DNA from: 66-474 sp051962095
GTDB lineage: Bacteria > Pseudomonadota > Gammaproteobacteria > Xanthomonadales > Rhodanobacteraceae
Direction of reading: 5' to 3'
Assembly (NCBI GenBank): GCA_051962095.1
Contig: JBQCCP010000150.1
Coordinates: 1 to 5,045 of the forward strand
Length of the DNA stretch: 5,045 bases
A program made the translations under genes and the position numbers. The notes below the pieces were generated by a model. That model was not told the DNA's origin, searched no databases, and saw nothing but the letters and a program-made list of their open reading frames with translations. Shown piece by piece: positions 1 through 5,045 of the stretch (within the stretch, counting starts at the first letter, position 1; every line of letters starts with the position of its first letter).

Positions 1-563
1 GCGATGCGTTGCGCCGCAGCCAAGGCTTCGGGAAACTCCGCATCGCTGCGCACGATCTGCATGCCCTTGCCGCCGCCGCCGGCGGAGGGCTTGATGATCA
101 GCGGGTACCCGATCGTGTGCGCCTGTTCGGCGAGGTATGCACTGTCCTGATTGTCGCCGTCGTAACCCGGCACCAGCGGCACGCGGTGTTTCGCCATCAG
201 GTGCTTGGCGGCGGCCTTCGAGCCCATCGCCTCGATGCTGGCCGGGTCGGGGCCGATGAACACGATGCCCGCATCGATGCAGGCGCGCGAGAATGCGGTG
301 TTCTCGGAAAGAAACCCGTAGCCGGGATGGATCGCCTGCGCGCCGGTTTTTTTTGCCACCTCGATGATCGCGTCGCCGCGCAGGTACGACTCGTCCGGAC
401 GCGGACCGCCGATCGGCCAGGCTTCATCGGCGAGCCGAACGTGCTGCGCGTCCTTGTCGGCCTTGGAATACACCGCGATCGTGTGAATGCCGAGCCGGCG
501 GCAGGTTCGGATCACGCGACAGGCGATCTCGCCGCGGTTGGCGATCAGGACACGCTCGAACAC
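1..563 (-). CDS. liuD: Biotin carboxylase subunit of an acyl-CoA carboxylase, probably methylcrotonyl-CoA carboxylase alpha (5' part only)
   Basis: This is the N-terminal 187 residues of a biotin-dependent carboxylase alpha chain; the rest lies beyond the left edge. The family uses ATP and bicarbonate to carboxylate biotin, and a partner beta subunit passes the carboxyl group to the acyl-CoA. Visible motifs are IANRGEIACR (residues 7-16) and HPGYGFLSEN (79-88), both of the biotin carboxylase N-terminal domain. They are followed by KPSAGGGGKGM (158-168), the Lys and glycine loop of the ATP-grasp domain. The GTG start at 563-561 shares one base with the TAG of the upstream cupin gene and has GGAGG seven bases ahead. 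Family alone cannot separate methylcrotonyl-, propionyl- or acetyl-CoA carboxylase. I infer the methylcrotonyl type because a LiuC-like hydratase begins the same operon. The C-terminal biotin site is not visible. Codons 71-72 lie in an unusual run of eight A. Confidence 0.88.
   Translation of the reverse strand, partial: MFERVLIANRGEIACRVIRTCRRLGIHTIAVYSKADKDAQHVRLADEAWPIGGPRPDESYLRGDAIIEVAKKTGAQAIHPGYGFLSENTAFSRACIDAGIVFIGPDPASIEAMGSKAAAKHLMAKHRVPLVPGYDGDNQDSAYLAEQAHTIGYPLIIKPSAGGGGKGMQIVRSDAEFPEALAAAQRI
347..354 (-). repeat. A8 homopolymer inside liuD
   Basis: Eight T on the plus strand read as GCA AAA AAA ACC in the gene (A70-K71-K72-T73). Conserved carboxylase motifs lie in the same frame on both sides, so the length of eight is the coding length. 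Read in frame, it has the form A_AAA_AAA, the shape of a slippery heptamer. It stands out in a GC-rich gene and could be a place for polymerase slippage, or for a sequencing error in other assemblies. Confidence 0.6.
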
Positions 564-1081
564 TATTCGCCCTCCCAGTAGTCGCGCGCGTCCTCGTGCC
601 GGGCGAGGTGACGGAAGCGCACGCGGCGTCCGTCGGCGTCGTCGGGCAAATCTTCGTACACGCCGAACTTGCCGGAGTCCGGGTATTCGCAGATCTCGAT
701 CGGCGCCATCGTGCTGACCGACAGGTACCGCATTTCGGTGTCGCCGGTGTTGATGATCTGGTGCGCGGTTTCCGGGCCGCCGGTGGGGCAGGCGACGACG
801 TCGCCCGCGCGCAGCGGATGGCGCGTATCGCCGTAGCGCAACTCCCCGTTGCCTTCGAGGATGAAGAACATTTCCTCTTCCGCATGATGACTGTGGAACG
901 GGCAGTTGCGCTTGCCCGGTGCGACCACGGTGAAGTTGTAGCCGAGCTCGCGGGCGCCGATGCGGCGCGCGATGTCGACGCGGCGGATATCGTAGTTGCC
1001 GGCGTTCGGACCCGTGGGCGTCCGTGCGGGATCGGGCGGGCCCGCTTCCAGGTCGGCGATGTTGATGACGGGGAGGGCCAT
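563..1081 (-). CDS. Cupin-domain protein of unknown substrate
   Basis: This is a 172-residue single-domain cupin, predicted cytoplasmic (no signal peptide). Both conserved cupin motifs are present. Motif 1 spans residues 57-76 with H63, H65 and E69 or E70 as likely metal ligands. Motif 2 runs from G93 through P99 and G101 to H107 and N111. A divalent metal site with three His and one Glu is therefore likely. The tail ends in a DYWEGE-type stretch that I associate with uncharacterised bacterial cupins, from memory. An ATG six codons upstream (1099) overlaps the VOC stop, but only the ATG at 1081 has GGAG seven bases ahead, so I chose that one. It sits 14 bases after the VOC gene and overlaps liuD by one base, which ties its expression to acyl-CoA carboxylation. 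Its reaction is unknown; it could be a dioxygenase, an isomerase or a small-molecule sensor. Confidence 0.85.
   Translation of the reverse strand: MALPVINIADLEAGPPDPARTPTGPNAGNYDIRRVDIARRIGARELGYNFTVVAPGKRNCPFHSHHAEEEMFFILEGNGELRYGDTRHPLRAGDVVACPTGGPETAHQIINTGDTEMRYLSVSTMAPIEICEYPDSGKFGVYEDLPDDADGRRVRFRHLARHEDARDYWEGE
571..575 (-). promoter_or_regulatory. Shine-Dalgarno site for liuD
   Basis: GGAGG on the minus strand lies seven bases before the GTG start of liuD, within the last codons of the cupin gene. It settles the choice of a GTG start with a one-base overlap (TA-GTG) and implies coupled translation of the two genes. Confidence 0.75.
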
Positions 1082-1088
1082 GCTTGTT

Positions 1089-1092
1089 CTCC
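1089..1092 (-). promoter_or_regulatory. Shine-Dalgarno site deciding the cupin start
   Basis: GGAG on the minus strand lies seven bases before the ATG at 1081. The competing upstream ATG at 1099, which overlaps the VOC stop as ATGA, has no purine-rich site ahead of it. This favours the 172-residue product over the 178-residue one. Confidence 0.65.
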
Positions 1093-1095
1093 GGA

Positions 1096-1485
1096 TCATT
1101 CGGGCGCTTGGCAGACGGCTTCGATGTTGTGGCCATCGGGGTCCAGCACGAACGCCGCATAGTAATGTTCGTGATAGTGCGGCCGCAGGCCCGGCCCGCC
1201 GTTGTCGCGCCCCCCGTCCGCCAGCGCGGCGCGGTGGAATGCGTCCACGTCGGCCCGCGTTTGCGCGGCGAACGCGATGTGGAAGCGGCCACGCACCATG
1301 CCTTCGCCGTCGCCGATCCAGAAATATGGCTTGCCTCTGTCACCGAACCCCGCATGCGAACTGCCGCCGGTCTGCTCGGCGGTCACTTCCATCACGATGC
1401 CGATGCCGAGCGGTTCCAGCACGGCCTGGTAGAACTTCCTGCTGGCCAGGAAATTGGAAACCGGAAATCCGATGTGATCGAGCAT
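1096..1485 (-). CDS. VOC-family (glyoxalase/bleomycin-resistance/dioxygenase fold) protein
   Basis: This is a 129-residue single-domain protein of the vicinal oxygen chelate superfamily. It opens with MLDHIGFPVSN, typical of the first beta strand with metal ligand H4. It carries HIAFAA with H69 in the middle, and closes with YYAAFVLDPDGHNIEAV, where E122 is the expected last ligand. H4, H69 and E122 would be the metal triad; the fourth ligand would come from a second module or a dimer partner. The length fits one typical VOC unit made of two beta-alpha-beta-beta-beta modules. The start is firm: AAGGAG lies seven bases ahead, inside the end of liuC, and the gap to liuC is four bases. The family includes glyoxalase I, methylmalonyl-CoA epimerase and ring-cleaving dioxygenases. 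Nothing visible identifies the substrate, though a role on an acyl-CoA or a reactive aldehyde would suit the operon. Confidence 0.88.
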   Translation of the reverse strand: MLDHIGFPVSNFLASRKFYQAVLEPLGIGIVMEVTAEQTGGSSHAGFGDRGKPYFWIGDGEGMVRGRFHIAFAAQTRADVDAFHRAALADGGRDNGGPGLRPHYHEHYYAAFVLDPDGHNIEAVCQAPE

Positions 1486-1489
1486 CGCG

Positions 1490-2281
1490 TTACTCCTTCA
1501 GCCATGGTGGTGCGTGTTTTTCGAGAAATGCGGACAGACCTGCCTGGCCTTCGGCCGACACGCGCAGGCGCGCGATCAGCCCTGCATTTTCGGCATCGAT
1601 GCGTTCAGCGGATTCGGCCGTCATGCCGGACGTGTGCAACGCCAGAAGTTTGGCTTCGTGCTGCGCGACCGGGCCGCCCTTGGCGAGGAAGTGCAGCTGC
1701 CGATCGACGGCTTCGTCCAGTTGATCGGCAGGCACGCATTGGTGCAGCAAGCCGATGCGCGCGGCTTCGGTGGCATCGAAGTTTTCCGCGTTGACGAACA
1801 GCCGCCGCGCCTGGCGCGGTCCGATGGCCTGCGCCACGTACGGCGCGATCGTGGCCGGCACGAGCCCGAGCTTCACCTCGCTCAGCGCGAACTTCGCCGC
1901 CTCGACCCCGATCGCGATGTCGCAGCAGGCGATCAGCCCCACGCCGCCGCCGTAAGCCGAGCCGTTGACGCGCGCGAGCGTCGGTTTCGGGAAGAACTGC
2001 AGCGCGCGCAGGAGTTTCGCGAGCCGCAGCGCATCGTCACGGTTTTCTTCGGCGCCGGCCTGCGCCATCCTGCGCATCCAGTTGAGGTCGGCGCCGGCCG
2101 AAAAGGTCGCGCCAGCACCGGTCAGGACCAGCGCACGAATGTCGGCATTGTCCGCCAGGGATTCCAGCGCGGCCGTGGTTTCGGCGATCAGGCGGTCATC
2201 GAAGGCGTTGTGGACCTGCGGACGGTTCAGCGTCAGGATCGCCGTGGTGTGCCTGCGTTCGAGCAGGATGGCGTCAGCCAT
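1490..2281 (-). CDS. liuC: Methylglutaconyl-CoA hydratase-like enoyl-CoA hydratase (crotonase family)
   Basis: This is a 263-residue crotonase-fold enzyme. The best match by motif is the bacterial LiuC type, which hydrates 3-methylglutaconyl-CoA to HMG-CoA in leucine breakdown. FSAGADLNWM (residues 60-69) and GSAYGGGVGL (107-116) form the oxyanion-hole segments. SEVKLGLVPATIAPYV (134-149) carries E135, matching the second catalytic Glu of enoyl-CoA hydratase. The first catalytic Glu, which follows GGG in the classical enzyme, is replaced (GGGVG); as I recall this is usual in bacterial LiuC proteins. The ATG at 2281 is preferred over a TTG six codons upstream; a weak GGA lies eight bases ahead. 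It is the first gene of the minus-strand operon and starts two bases from a perfect inverted repeat. The stop is four bases before the VOC start. A general enoyl-CoA hydratase is the main alternative, but the DLNWM segment and the liuD neighbour argue for LiuC. Confidence 0.85.
   Translation of the reverse strand: MADAILLERRHTTAILTLNRPQVHNAFDDRLIAETTAALESLADNADIRALVLTGAGATFSAGADLNWMRRMAQAGAEENRDDALRLAKLLRALQFFPKPTLARVNGSAYGGGVGLIACCDIAIGVEAAKFALSEVKLGLVPATIAPYVAQAIGPRQARRLFVNAENFDATEAARIGLLHQCVPADQLDEAVDRQLHFLAKGGPVAQHEAKLLALHTSGMTAESAERIDAENAGLIARLRVSAEGQAGLSAFLEKHAPPWLKE
1493..1498 (-). promoter_or_regulatory. Shine-Dalgarno site for the VOC gene
   Basis: AAGGAG on the minus strand overlaps the last codons and stop of liuC and lies seven bases before the VOC ATG at 1485. 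Such placement points to translational coupling within one transcript. Confidence 0.75.
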
Positions 2282-2283
2282 CG

Positions 2284-2306
2284 TCACGTTCCAAACCAAA
2301 ACGTGA
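2284..2306. promoter_or_regulatory. Perfect inverted repeat at the liuC start: operator or 5' leader hairpin
   Basis: TCACGTT, nine bases, then AACGTGA form a perfect 7-bp dyad centred on 2295. It ends two bases before the liuC ATG. The arm centres are 16 bases apart, about one and a half helical turns, which suits a dimeric regulator. In the liuC mRNA the same bases could fold into a stem whose loop and 3' arm hold the weak GGA ribosome site. Which use applies cannot be told from sequence; a MerR-type LiuR or a TetR-type regulator of acyl-CoA genes would be the usual suspects. Confidence 0.45.
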
Positions 2307-2396
2307 AGGATAACTGTTTCATGCGCGCGTCCGTGGCATCCGTGTGCCGGCCGCTCCGCGACTTTCCGCTTGCGGCTGCGGCGCAGCAGAGTTGCC

Positions 2397-2402
2397 TTTA
2401 TA
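2397..2402 (-). promoter_or_regulatory. Candidate -10 element for the liuC operon
   Basis: Read on the minus strand, TATAAA at 2402-2397 is the best -10-like hexamer upstream of liuC. It would give a leader of about 110 bases. No convincing -35 is present at the right distance, so support is weak. It touches the Fur box, so if real this promoter could also be blocked by Fur. Confidence 0.25.
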
Positions 2403-2422
2403 AATGAGAACGATTAGCATTT
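2402..2422. promoter_or_regulatory. Fur box
   Basis: An AT-rich dyad in a GC-rich background is centred on 2412, with AAATG at one end and CATTT at the other. Its core TGAGAAC-G-ATTAGCA (2405-2419) matches the 7-1-7 Fur consensus TGATAAT-N-ATTATCA at 11 of 14 arm positions. It lies about 46-66 bases before the cupredoxin start and covers or abuts every promoter candidate there. Iron-loaded Fur repressing the iron operon is the natural reading, since all four downstream genes are iron-uptake types. Confidence 0.8.
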
Positions 2423-2430
2423 GCTATAGA
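2422..2430 (+). promoter_or_regulatory. Candidate extended -10 promoter of the iron operon
   Basis: TGCTATAGA contains a TGn extension and a TATAGA hexamer (4 of 6 to TATAAT), directly after the Fur box. Transcription would begin near 2437, leaving a leader of about 30 bases. An alternative is TTGCCT (2393-2398) with TAGCAT (2415-2420) at 16-base spacing, which lies across the Fur box itself. Either promoter would be shut by Fur. Confidence 0.4.
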
Positions 2431-2467
2431 CACCGCCCAAGCGTGGAGCGGCGTGGAATTCGTGTCA

Positions 2468-2803
2468 ATGCGCAAGTGGATCTGGGCCATCGCCATGGGT
2501 TTTGCAGGCGCCGCCGCCATGGCAGGCGCGCACGCCGAAACCGCACCCGAATATCACCTTGTCCTGCAGAACCACAAGTTCGAACCGGCCACGCTGAAGG
2601 TGCCCGCCAATACCAAGTTCAAGGTGCTGGTGACCAATCGCAACGCGACGCCGTCGGAATTCGAGAGCGCCGATTTCAACCGCGAAAAGATCGTGCTGCC
2701 GAACTCCACGATCACCGTGTTCGTGGGGCCGCTCGCGAAGGGCAGCTACAAGTTCTTCGACGATTTCGACCACGCCACCACCGGCGTGTTGATCGCGGAA
2801 TAG
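2468..2803 (+). CDS. Secreted cupredoxin-fold protein of the FTR1 iron-uptake type
   Basis: The 111-residue product starts with a signal peptide: RK at residues 2-3, a hydrophobic stretch, and AHA|ET as the likely cleavage site after residue 23. The mature part, about 88 residues, resembles the small cupredoxin domain found with FTR1 permeases (EfeO N-domain or FtrB-like). Its marks are EFES (64-67), NREK (71-74) and GSYKFFDDFDH (92-102). In those systems the periplasmic partner binds iron or copper and supplies ferric iron to the permease. The mature protein contains no Cys and no Met, so a classical His-Cys-His-Met type 1 copper site is excluded. Available ligands are H30, H36, H102 and the acidic residues around 64-67 and 98-101. 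I chose ATG 2468 for its clean signal peptide; in-frame GTG codons at 2453 and 2462 are alternatives. It is the first gene after the Fur box, ten bases before the permease. Confidence 0.8.
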   Translation: MRKWIWAIAMGFAGAAAMAGAHAETAPEYHLVLQNHKFEPATLKVPANTKFKVLVTNRNATPSEFESADFNREKIVLPNSTITVFVGPLAKGSYKFFDDFDHATTGVLIAE

Positions 2804-2813
2804 GCCAGCAACG

Positions 2814-3686
2814 ATGCTCGGTATCGCGCTACTGGTGTTCCGCGAAGTGCTGGAAGCGGCGCTGATCGTGACCGTGGTCGCGGCGGCCACCCGCGGCGTG
2901 CCGCGCCGCAGCGTGTTTGTGGGCGGCGGCATCGCGCTCGGCGTCGTCGGCGCGGTGGTGGTGGCCGCGTGCATGGGCCTGATCGAAGGTTCGCTGGGCG
3001 GCGTGGGCCAGGAAGTGTTCCAGGCTGCCGTGTTGCTGACTGCGGTGGTGATGATCGGCTGGCACGTCACCTGGATGTCCAGTCACGGCAAGGAGATGGT
3101 GCTGCAGATGCAGCGCGTCACCAATTCGGTGAAATCCGGGTCGAGTTCGATCGCGATCCTGCTCGCAGTCGTGGCGCTGGCGGTGCTGCGCGAAGGTTCC
3201 GAGATCGTGCTGTTCCTGTTCGGGATGGCGGCGGGCGGCGCGGGCAAGCTCGGTTTTCTGGGCGGGGTGCCGCTGGGACTCGCGGGCGGCGTCACGGTCG
3301 GGCTCGCGCTGTATTTCGGGCTACTGCGCATTCCGCTGCGTTACTTCTTCACCGCGACCAACTGGATGCTGGTGGTGCTGGCCGCGGGGCTTGCTTCCAG
3401 CGCGGCCGGCTTCTTGATTCAGGCCAATCTGCTGCCCGCGTGGGGCAACCAGCTTTGGGATACCTCGTGGCTGCTCACGAACGGTTCGCTCGTGGGGCAG
3501 GCGGTGCACGTGCTGACCGGTTACGAAGCGCGCCCGGCCGGCATGCAACTGGTGTTCTGGATCGTGACGTTCGCAGTGCTGGTGGCAGGCATGCGCGTGA
3601 TGGCGTGGCGGATGGCCGCGCATCGCACGCGCGCAAGATCGGCATCGAAGGTTTCGCCCGGCGCCGCCGCGCCGCGCGGCGTGTAA
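2814..3686 (+). CDS. FTR1-family high-affinity iron permease
   Basis: This is a 290-residue inner-membrane protein with about seven hydrophobic segments, the usual FTR1/EfeU topology and length. Both iron-binding REXXE motifs are intact: R10-E14 (REVLE) in the first membrane segment and R126-E130 (REGSE) in the fourth. They line the iron path in yeast Ftr1 and bacterial EfeU. The start lies ten bases after the cupredoxin stop with only a weak ribosome site, which suggests coupled translation. The C-terminal 25 or so residues are rich in Ala, Arg and Ser and are probably a cytoplasmic tail. No EfeO-type imelysin, DyP peroxidase EfeB, P19 or polyferredoxin gene is next to it, so the oxidation partner, if one is needed, is unclear. 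Neighbouring feoA and feoB point to iron as the substrate. Confidence 0.92.
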   Translation: MLGIALLVFREVLEAALIVTVVAAATRGVPRRSVFVGGGIALGVVGAVVVAACMGLIEGSLGGVGQEVFQAAVLLTAVVMIGWHVTWMSSHGKEMVLQMQRVTNSVKSGSSSIAILLAVVALAVLREGSEIVLFLFGMAAGGAGKLGFLGGVPLGLAGGVTVGLALYFGLLRIPLRYFFTATNWMLVVLAAGLASSAAGFLIQANLLPAWGNQLWDTSWLLTNGSLVGQAVHVLTGYEARPAGMQLVFWIVTFAVLVAGMRVMAWRMAAHRTRARSASKVSPGAAAPRGV

Positions 3687-3735
3687 GTCGCGTCGGCATG
3701 GATTTCGCGCGAGCAGGGCAGGCAGTTCCTTTCTG

Positions 3736-3996
3736 ATGGTGCAGCGCGTCGTGCGTCTTTCCGAGCTTCCCAAATCCGCACGCGCGATCGTGCACTCGGT
3801 GGCACCGGACCACGCCTCCGATGCGATCGCGCGCCGCCTGTGCGACCTGGGTTTCGTGGCCGGTGAAGAGGTGCGCGTGGTGGCGCGCGGTCCGATCGGT
3901 GGCGATCCGGTGCTGGTCCAGATCGGGCACACCCGTTTCGCATTGCGCCGACGCGAAGCTGCGCGGGTGGCGGTGACCGTGGAGGCCGAGTCGTGA
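3736..3996 (+). CDS. feoA: FeoA-domain protein, ferrous iron transport accessory
   Basis: This is an 86-residue cytoplasmic protein with an SH3-like FeoA fold. The family pattern is clear: RLCDLGFVAGEEVRV (residues 34-48), then GPIGGDPVLVQIG (52-64), then FALRRREA (68-75). FeoA is thought to bind FeoB and tune its transport activity. The start follows the FTR1 stop by 49 bases; only a poor ribosome site (AGGCAG, about ten bases ahead) is seen. The stop TGA overlaps the GTG start of feoB as GTGA. The gap to FTR1 holds no terminator with a T run, so the genes probably share the transcript from the Fur-controlled promoter. A separate promoter in the 49-base gap is not evident. Confidence 0.88.
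   Translation: MVQRVVRLSELPKSARAIVHSVAPDHASDAIARRLCDLGFVAGEEVRVVARGPIGGDPVLVQIGHTRFALRRREAARVAVTVEAES
3981..3985 (+). promoter_or_regulatory. Shine-Dalgarno site for feoB
   Basis: GGAGG inside the end of feoA lies seven bases before the GTG at 3993. It fixes the feoB start as GTG, overlapping the feoA stop. Confidence 0.75.
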
Positions 3997-5045
3997 ACGC
4001 GGCCACGCTGCGCATCGCGTTGGTCGGCAATCCCAATTCCGGGAAGACGGCACTGTTCAACCAGCTCACCGGCGGCCGCCAGAAGGTCGCCAATTACGCC
4101 GGCGTCACGGTCGAACGCAAGGAAGGGCGCTTCACCGCGCCGTCCGGTCGCGTGATGCGCGTACTCGATCTGCCGGGTGCGTACAGCTTCGATGCGGTCA
4201 GTCCGGATGAACTCATCACCCGCGATGTGCTGGAAGGACGGCATCCGGACGAGGCCGTTCCGGACCTCGTGGTGTGCGTGGCCGATGCGACCAATTTGCG
4301 CCTGCACCTGCGCTTCCTGCTGGAACTGAAGCGGCTCGGCCTGCCGCTGGTGCTGGCGCTCAACATGATGGATGCGGCCAGGCGCCGCGGCATCGGCATC
4401 GACCTCCACGCGTTGCAGGAACGCCTCGGCATTCCGGTGGTGGAGACGATTGCGGTGCGGCGCGGCGGCGCGCGCGGACTGGTTGCGCAACTGGACGGCG
4501 AAGTTCCGGTTGCGGCGGGTCGCACAAGCGCATCGACAATCGATTCGGACCTGCACGCCGAAGTGCGCGCCATCCTCGCCGCCACCGTGCGGATGCCGCG
4601 TGCGACCGCGGCGCTCGATGACGCGCTGGATCGCGTCGCACTGCATCCGGTGATCGGGCTCGTGATCCTGGCGGCGGTGATGTTCCTGGTGTTCCAGGCG
4701 GTGTACGCGCTGGGCAAGCCGATGACCGACATGATCGGCGATGGCTTCGGTTGGCTGGGTGCGCAACTCGCGACAGGGCTGCCGGCCGGCCCGTTGCAGG
4801 GCTTGGTCGTCGATGGCTTGTGCAGCGGCCTCGGCACCGTGCTCGGTTTCCTTCCGGAAATCCTGGTGCTGTTCTTCTTCATCCTCACTCTGGAGGAATC
4901 GGGTTATCTGCCGCGCGCGGCGTTCCTGCTGGATCGCGTGATGGTGTCGGTGGGGCTGACGGGACGTTCGTTCATCCCGCTGCTGTCGAGTTTTGCCTGC
5001 GCGATTCCCGGCATCATGGGCACGCGCAACATCACCGACTCGCGT
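3993..5045 (+). CDS. feoB: FeoB ferrous iron transporter, N-terminal half (runs off the right edge)
   Basis: The frame is open for 351 codons to the window end; full FeoB proteins are usually 600-800 residues. The N-terminal G domain has the P-loop GNPNSGKT (12-19), switch I with T39 (NYAGVTVERKEG, 34-45), the G3 motif DLPG (59-62) and the G4 motif NMMD (124-127). After a short helical linker the first membrane segment begins at about H218. The first gate motif, SFACAIPGIMGTR (333-345), follows with C336. The family imports Fe2+ across the inner membrane under control of nucleotide hydrolysis. GTG 3993 is chosen because GGAGG lies seven bases ahead and the P-loop then falls at the usual distance from the N terminus; it overlaps the feoA stop by three bases. 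The NMMD in place of NKxD is, as I recall, common in FeoB. Whether a FeoC follows cannot be seen. Confidence 0.93.
   Translation, partial: MNAATLRIALVGNPNSGKTALFNQLTGGRQKVANYAGVTVERKEGRFTAPSGRVMRVLDLPGAYSFDAVSPDELITRDVLEGRHPDEAVPDLVVCVADATNLRLHLRFLLELKRLGLPLVLALNMMDAARRRGIGIDLHALQERLGIPVVETIAVRRGGARGLVAQLDGEVPVAAGRTSASTIDSDLHAEVRAILAATVRMPRATAALDDALDRVALHPVIGLVILAAVMFLVFQAVYALGKPMTDMIGDGFGWLGAQLATGLPAGPLQGLVVDGLCSGLGTVLGFLPEILVLFFFILTLEESGYLPRAAFLLDRVMVSVGLTGRSFIPLLSSFACAIPGIMGTRNITDSR

Noticed and set aside
596..1162. Plus-strand frame of 188 codons opposite the cupin gene
   Set aside because: The opposite strand shows both cupin motifs and a proper ribosome site; this frame shows neither a motif nor a good start.
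1514..2407. Long plus-strand open frame (297 codons) opposite liuC
   Set aside because: It is antisense to a well-supported crotonase gene, has no family motif, and its composition is that of a shadow frame.
2321..2407. Small plus-strand frame of 28 codons in the intergenic region, with AGGA ten bases ahead of its ATG
   Set aside because: Spacing of the ribosome site is poor, the peptide has no recognisable feature, and its end runs into the Fur box ahead of the likely promoters, so it would rarely be transcribed.
3670..3681. CGCCGCGCGGCG palindrome at the end of the FTR1 gene, as a terminator
   Set aside because: It has no loop, lies within the coding sequence and is not followed by a T run. 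Such GC palindromes occur by chance at this base composition.
2969..3736. Plus-strand frame of 255 codons within FTR1
   Set aside because: It is an alternative frame of the permease, with no motif and a mostly Arg/Ala/Gly composition.
3321..4766. Long minus-strand open frame (481 codons) opposite FTR1, feoA and feoB
   Set aside because: Its product is rich in His, Arg and Ala with no recognisable domain. It lies antisense to three genes with clear family motifs. Long mirror frames are common in GC-rich DNA.

Overview
The window comes from a GC-rich proteobacterial chromosome. Gene content and the style of the encoded proteins point to a gammaproteobacterium of the Xanthomonadales/Lysobacterales, perhaps Rhodanobacteraceae. 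That placement is an inference from general familiarity, not from a search. Two divergent gene blocks face away from a shared intergenic region of about 190 bases (2282-2467). I see no mobile element, CRISPR array, tRNA or rRNA.

Left block (minus strand, 1-2281) is a four-gene operon, read right to left. It runs: a LiuC-type methylglutaconyl-CoA hydratase, a small VOC (glyoxalase-fold) protein, a cupin protein, and the N-terminal third of the biotin carboxylase subunit of an acyl-CoA carboxylase, most likely methylcrotonyl-CoA carboxylase (LiuD/MccA). The genes are almost fused: gaps are 4 and 14 bases, then a 1-base overlap. Every internal gene has a good Shine-Dalgarno site lying inside or at the end of the preceding gene. 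LiuC and LiuD are two enzymes of the leucine/isovalerate pathway (3-methylcrotonyl-CoA to 3-methylglutaconyl-CoA to HMG-CoA). The VOC and cupin proteins have no known role there. liuA and liuB are not upstream of liuC; they must lie beyond the left edge or elsewhere.

Right block (plus strand, 2468-5045) is an iron-uptake operon. It encodes a secreted cupredoxin-fold protein, an FTR1-family iron permease with both REXXE motifs, FeoA, and the first 351 residues of FeoB (G domain, first membrane segments and first gate motif). A good Fur box (core 2405-2419) sits just ahead of the first gene, over the candidate promoters, so iron repression by Fur is likely. The block is unusual in joining an FTR1 route (normally driven by iron oxidation) to the GTP-linked ferrous Feo route. 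The cupredoxin's mature part has no Cys and no Met, so it cannot hold a classical type 1 copper.

The shared intergenic region also holds a perfect 7-bp inverted repeat (2284-2306) directly against the liuC start, a candidate operator or RNA hairpin. A TATAAA-like -10 on the minus strand touches the Fur box, so iron control of the leucine genes is possible but unproven.
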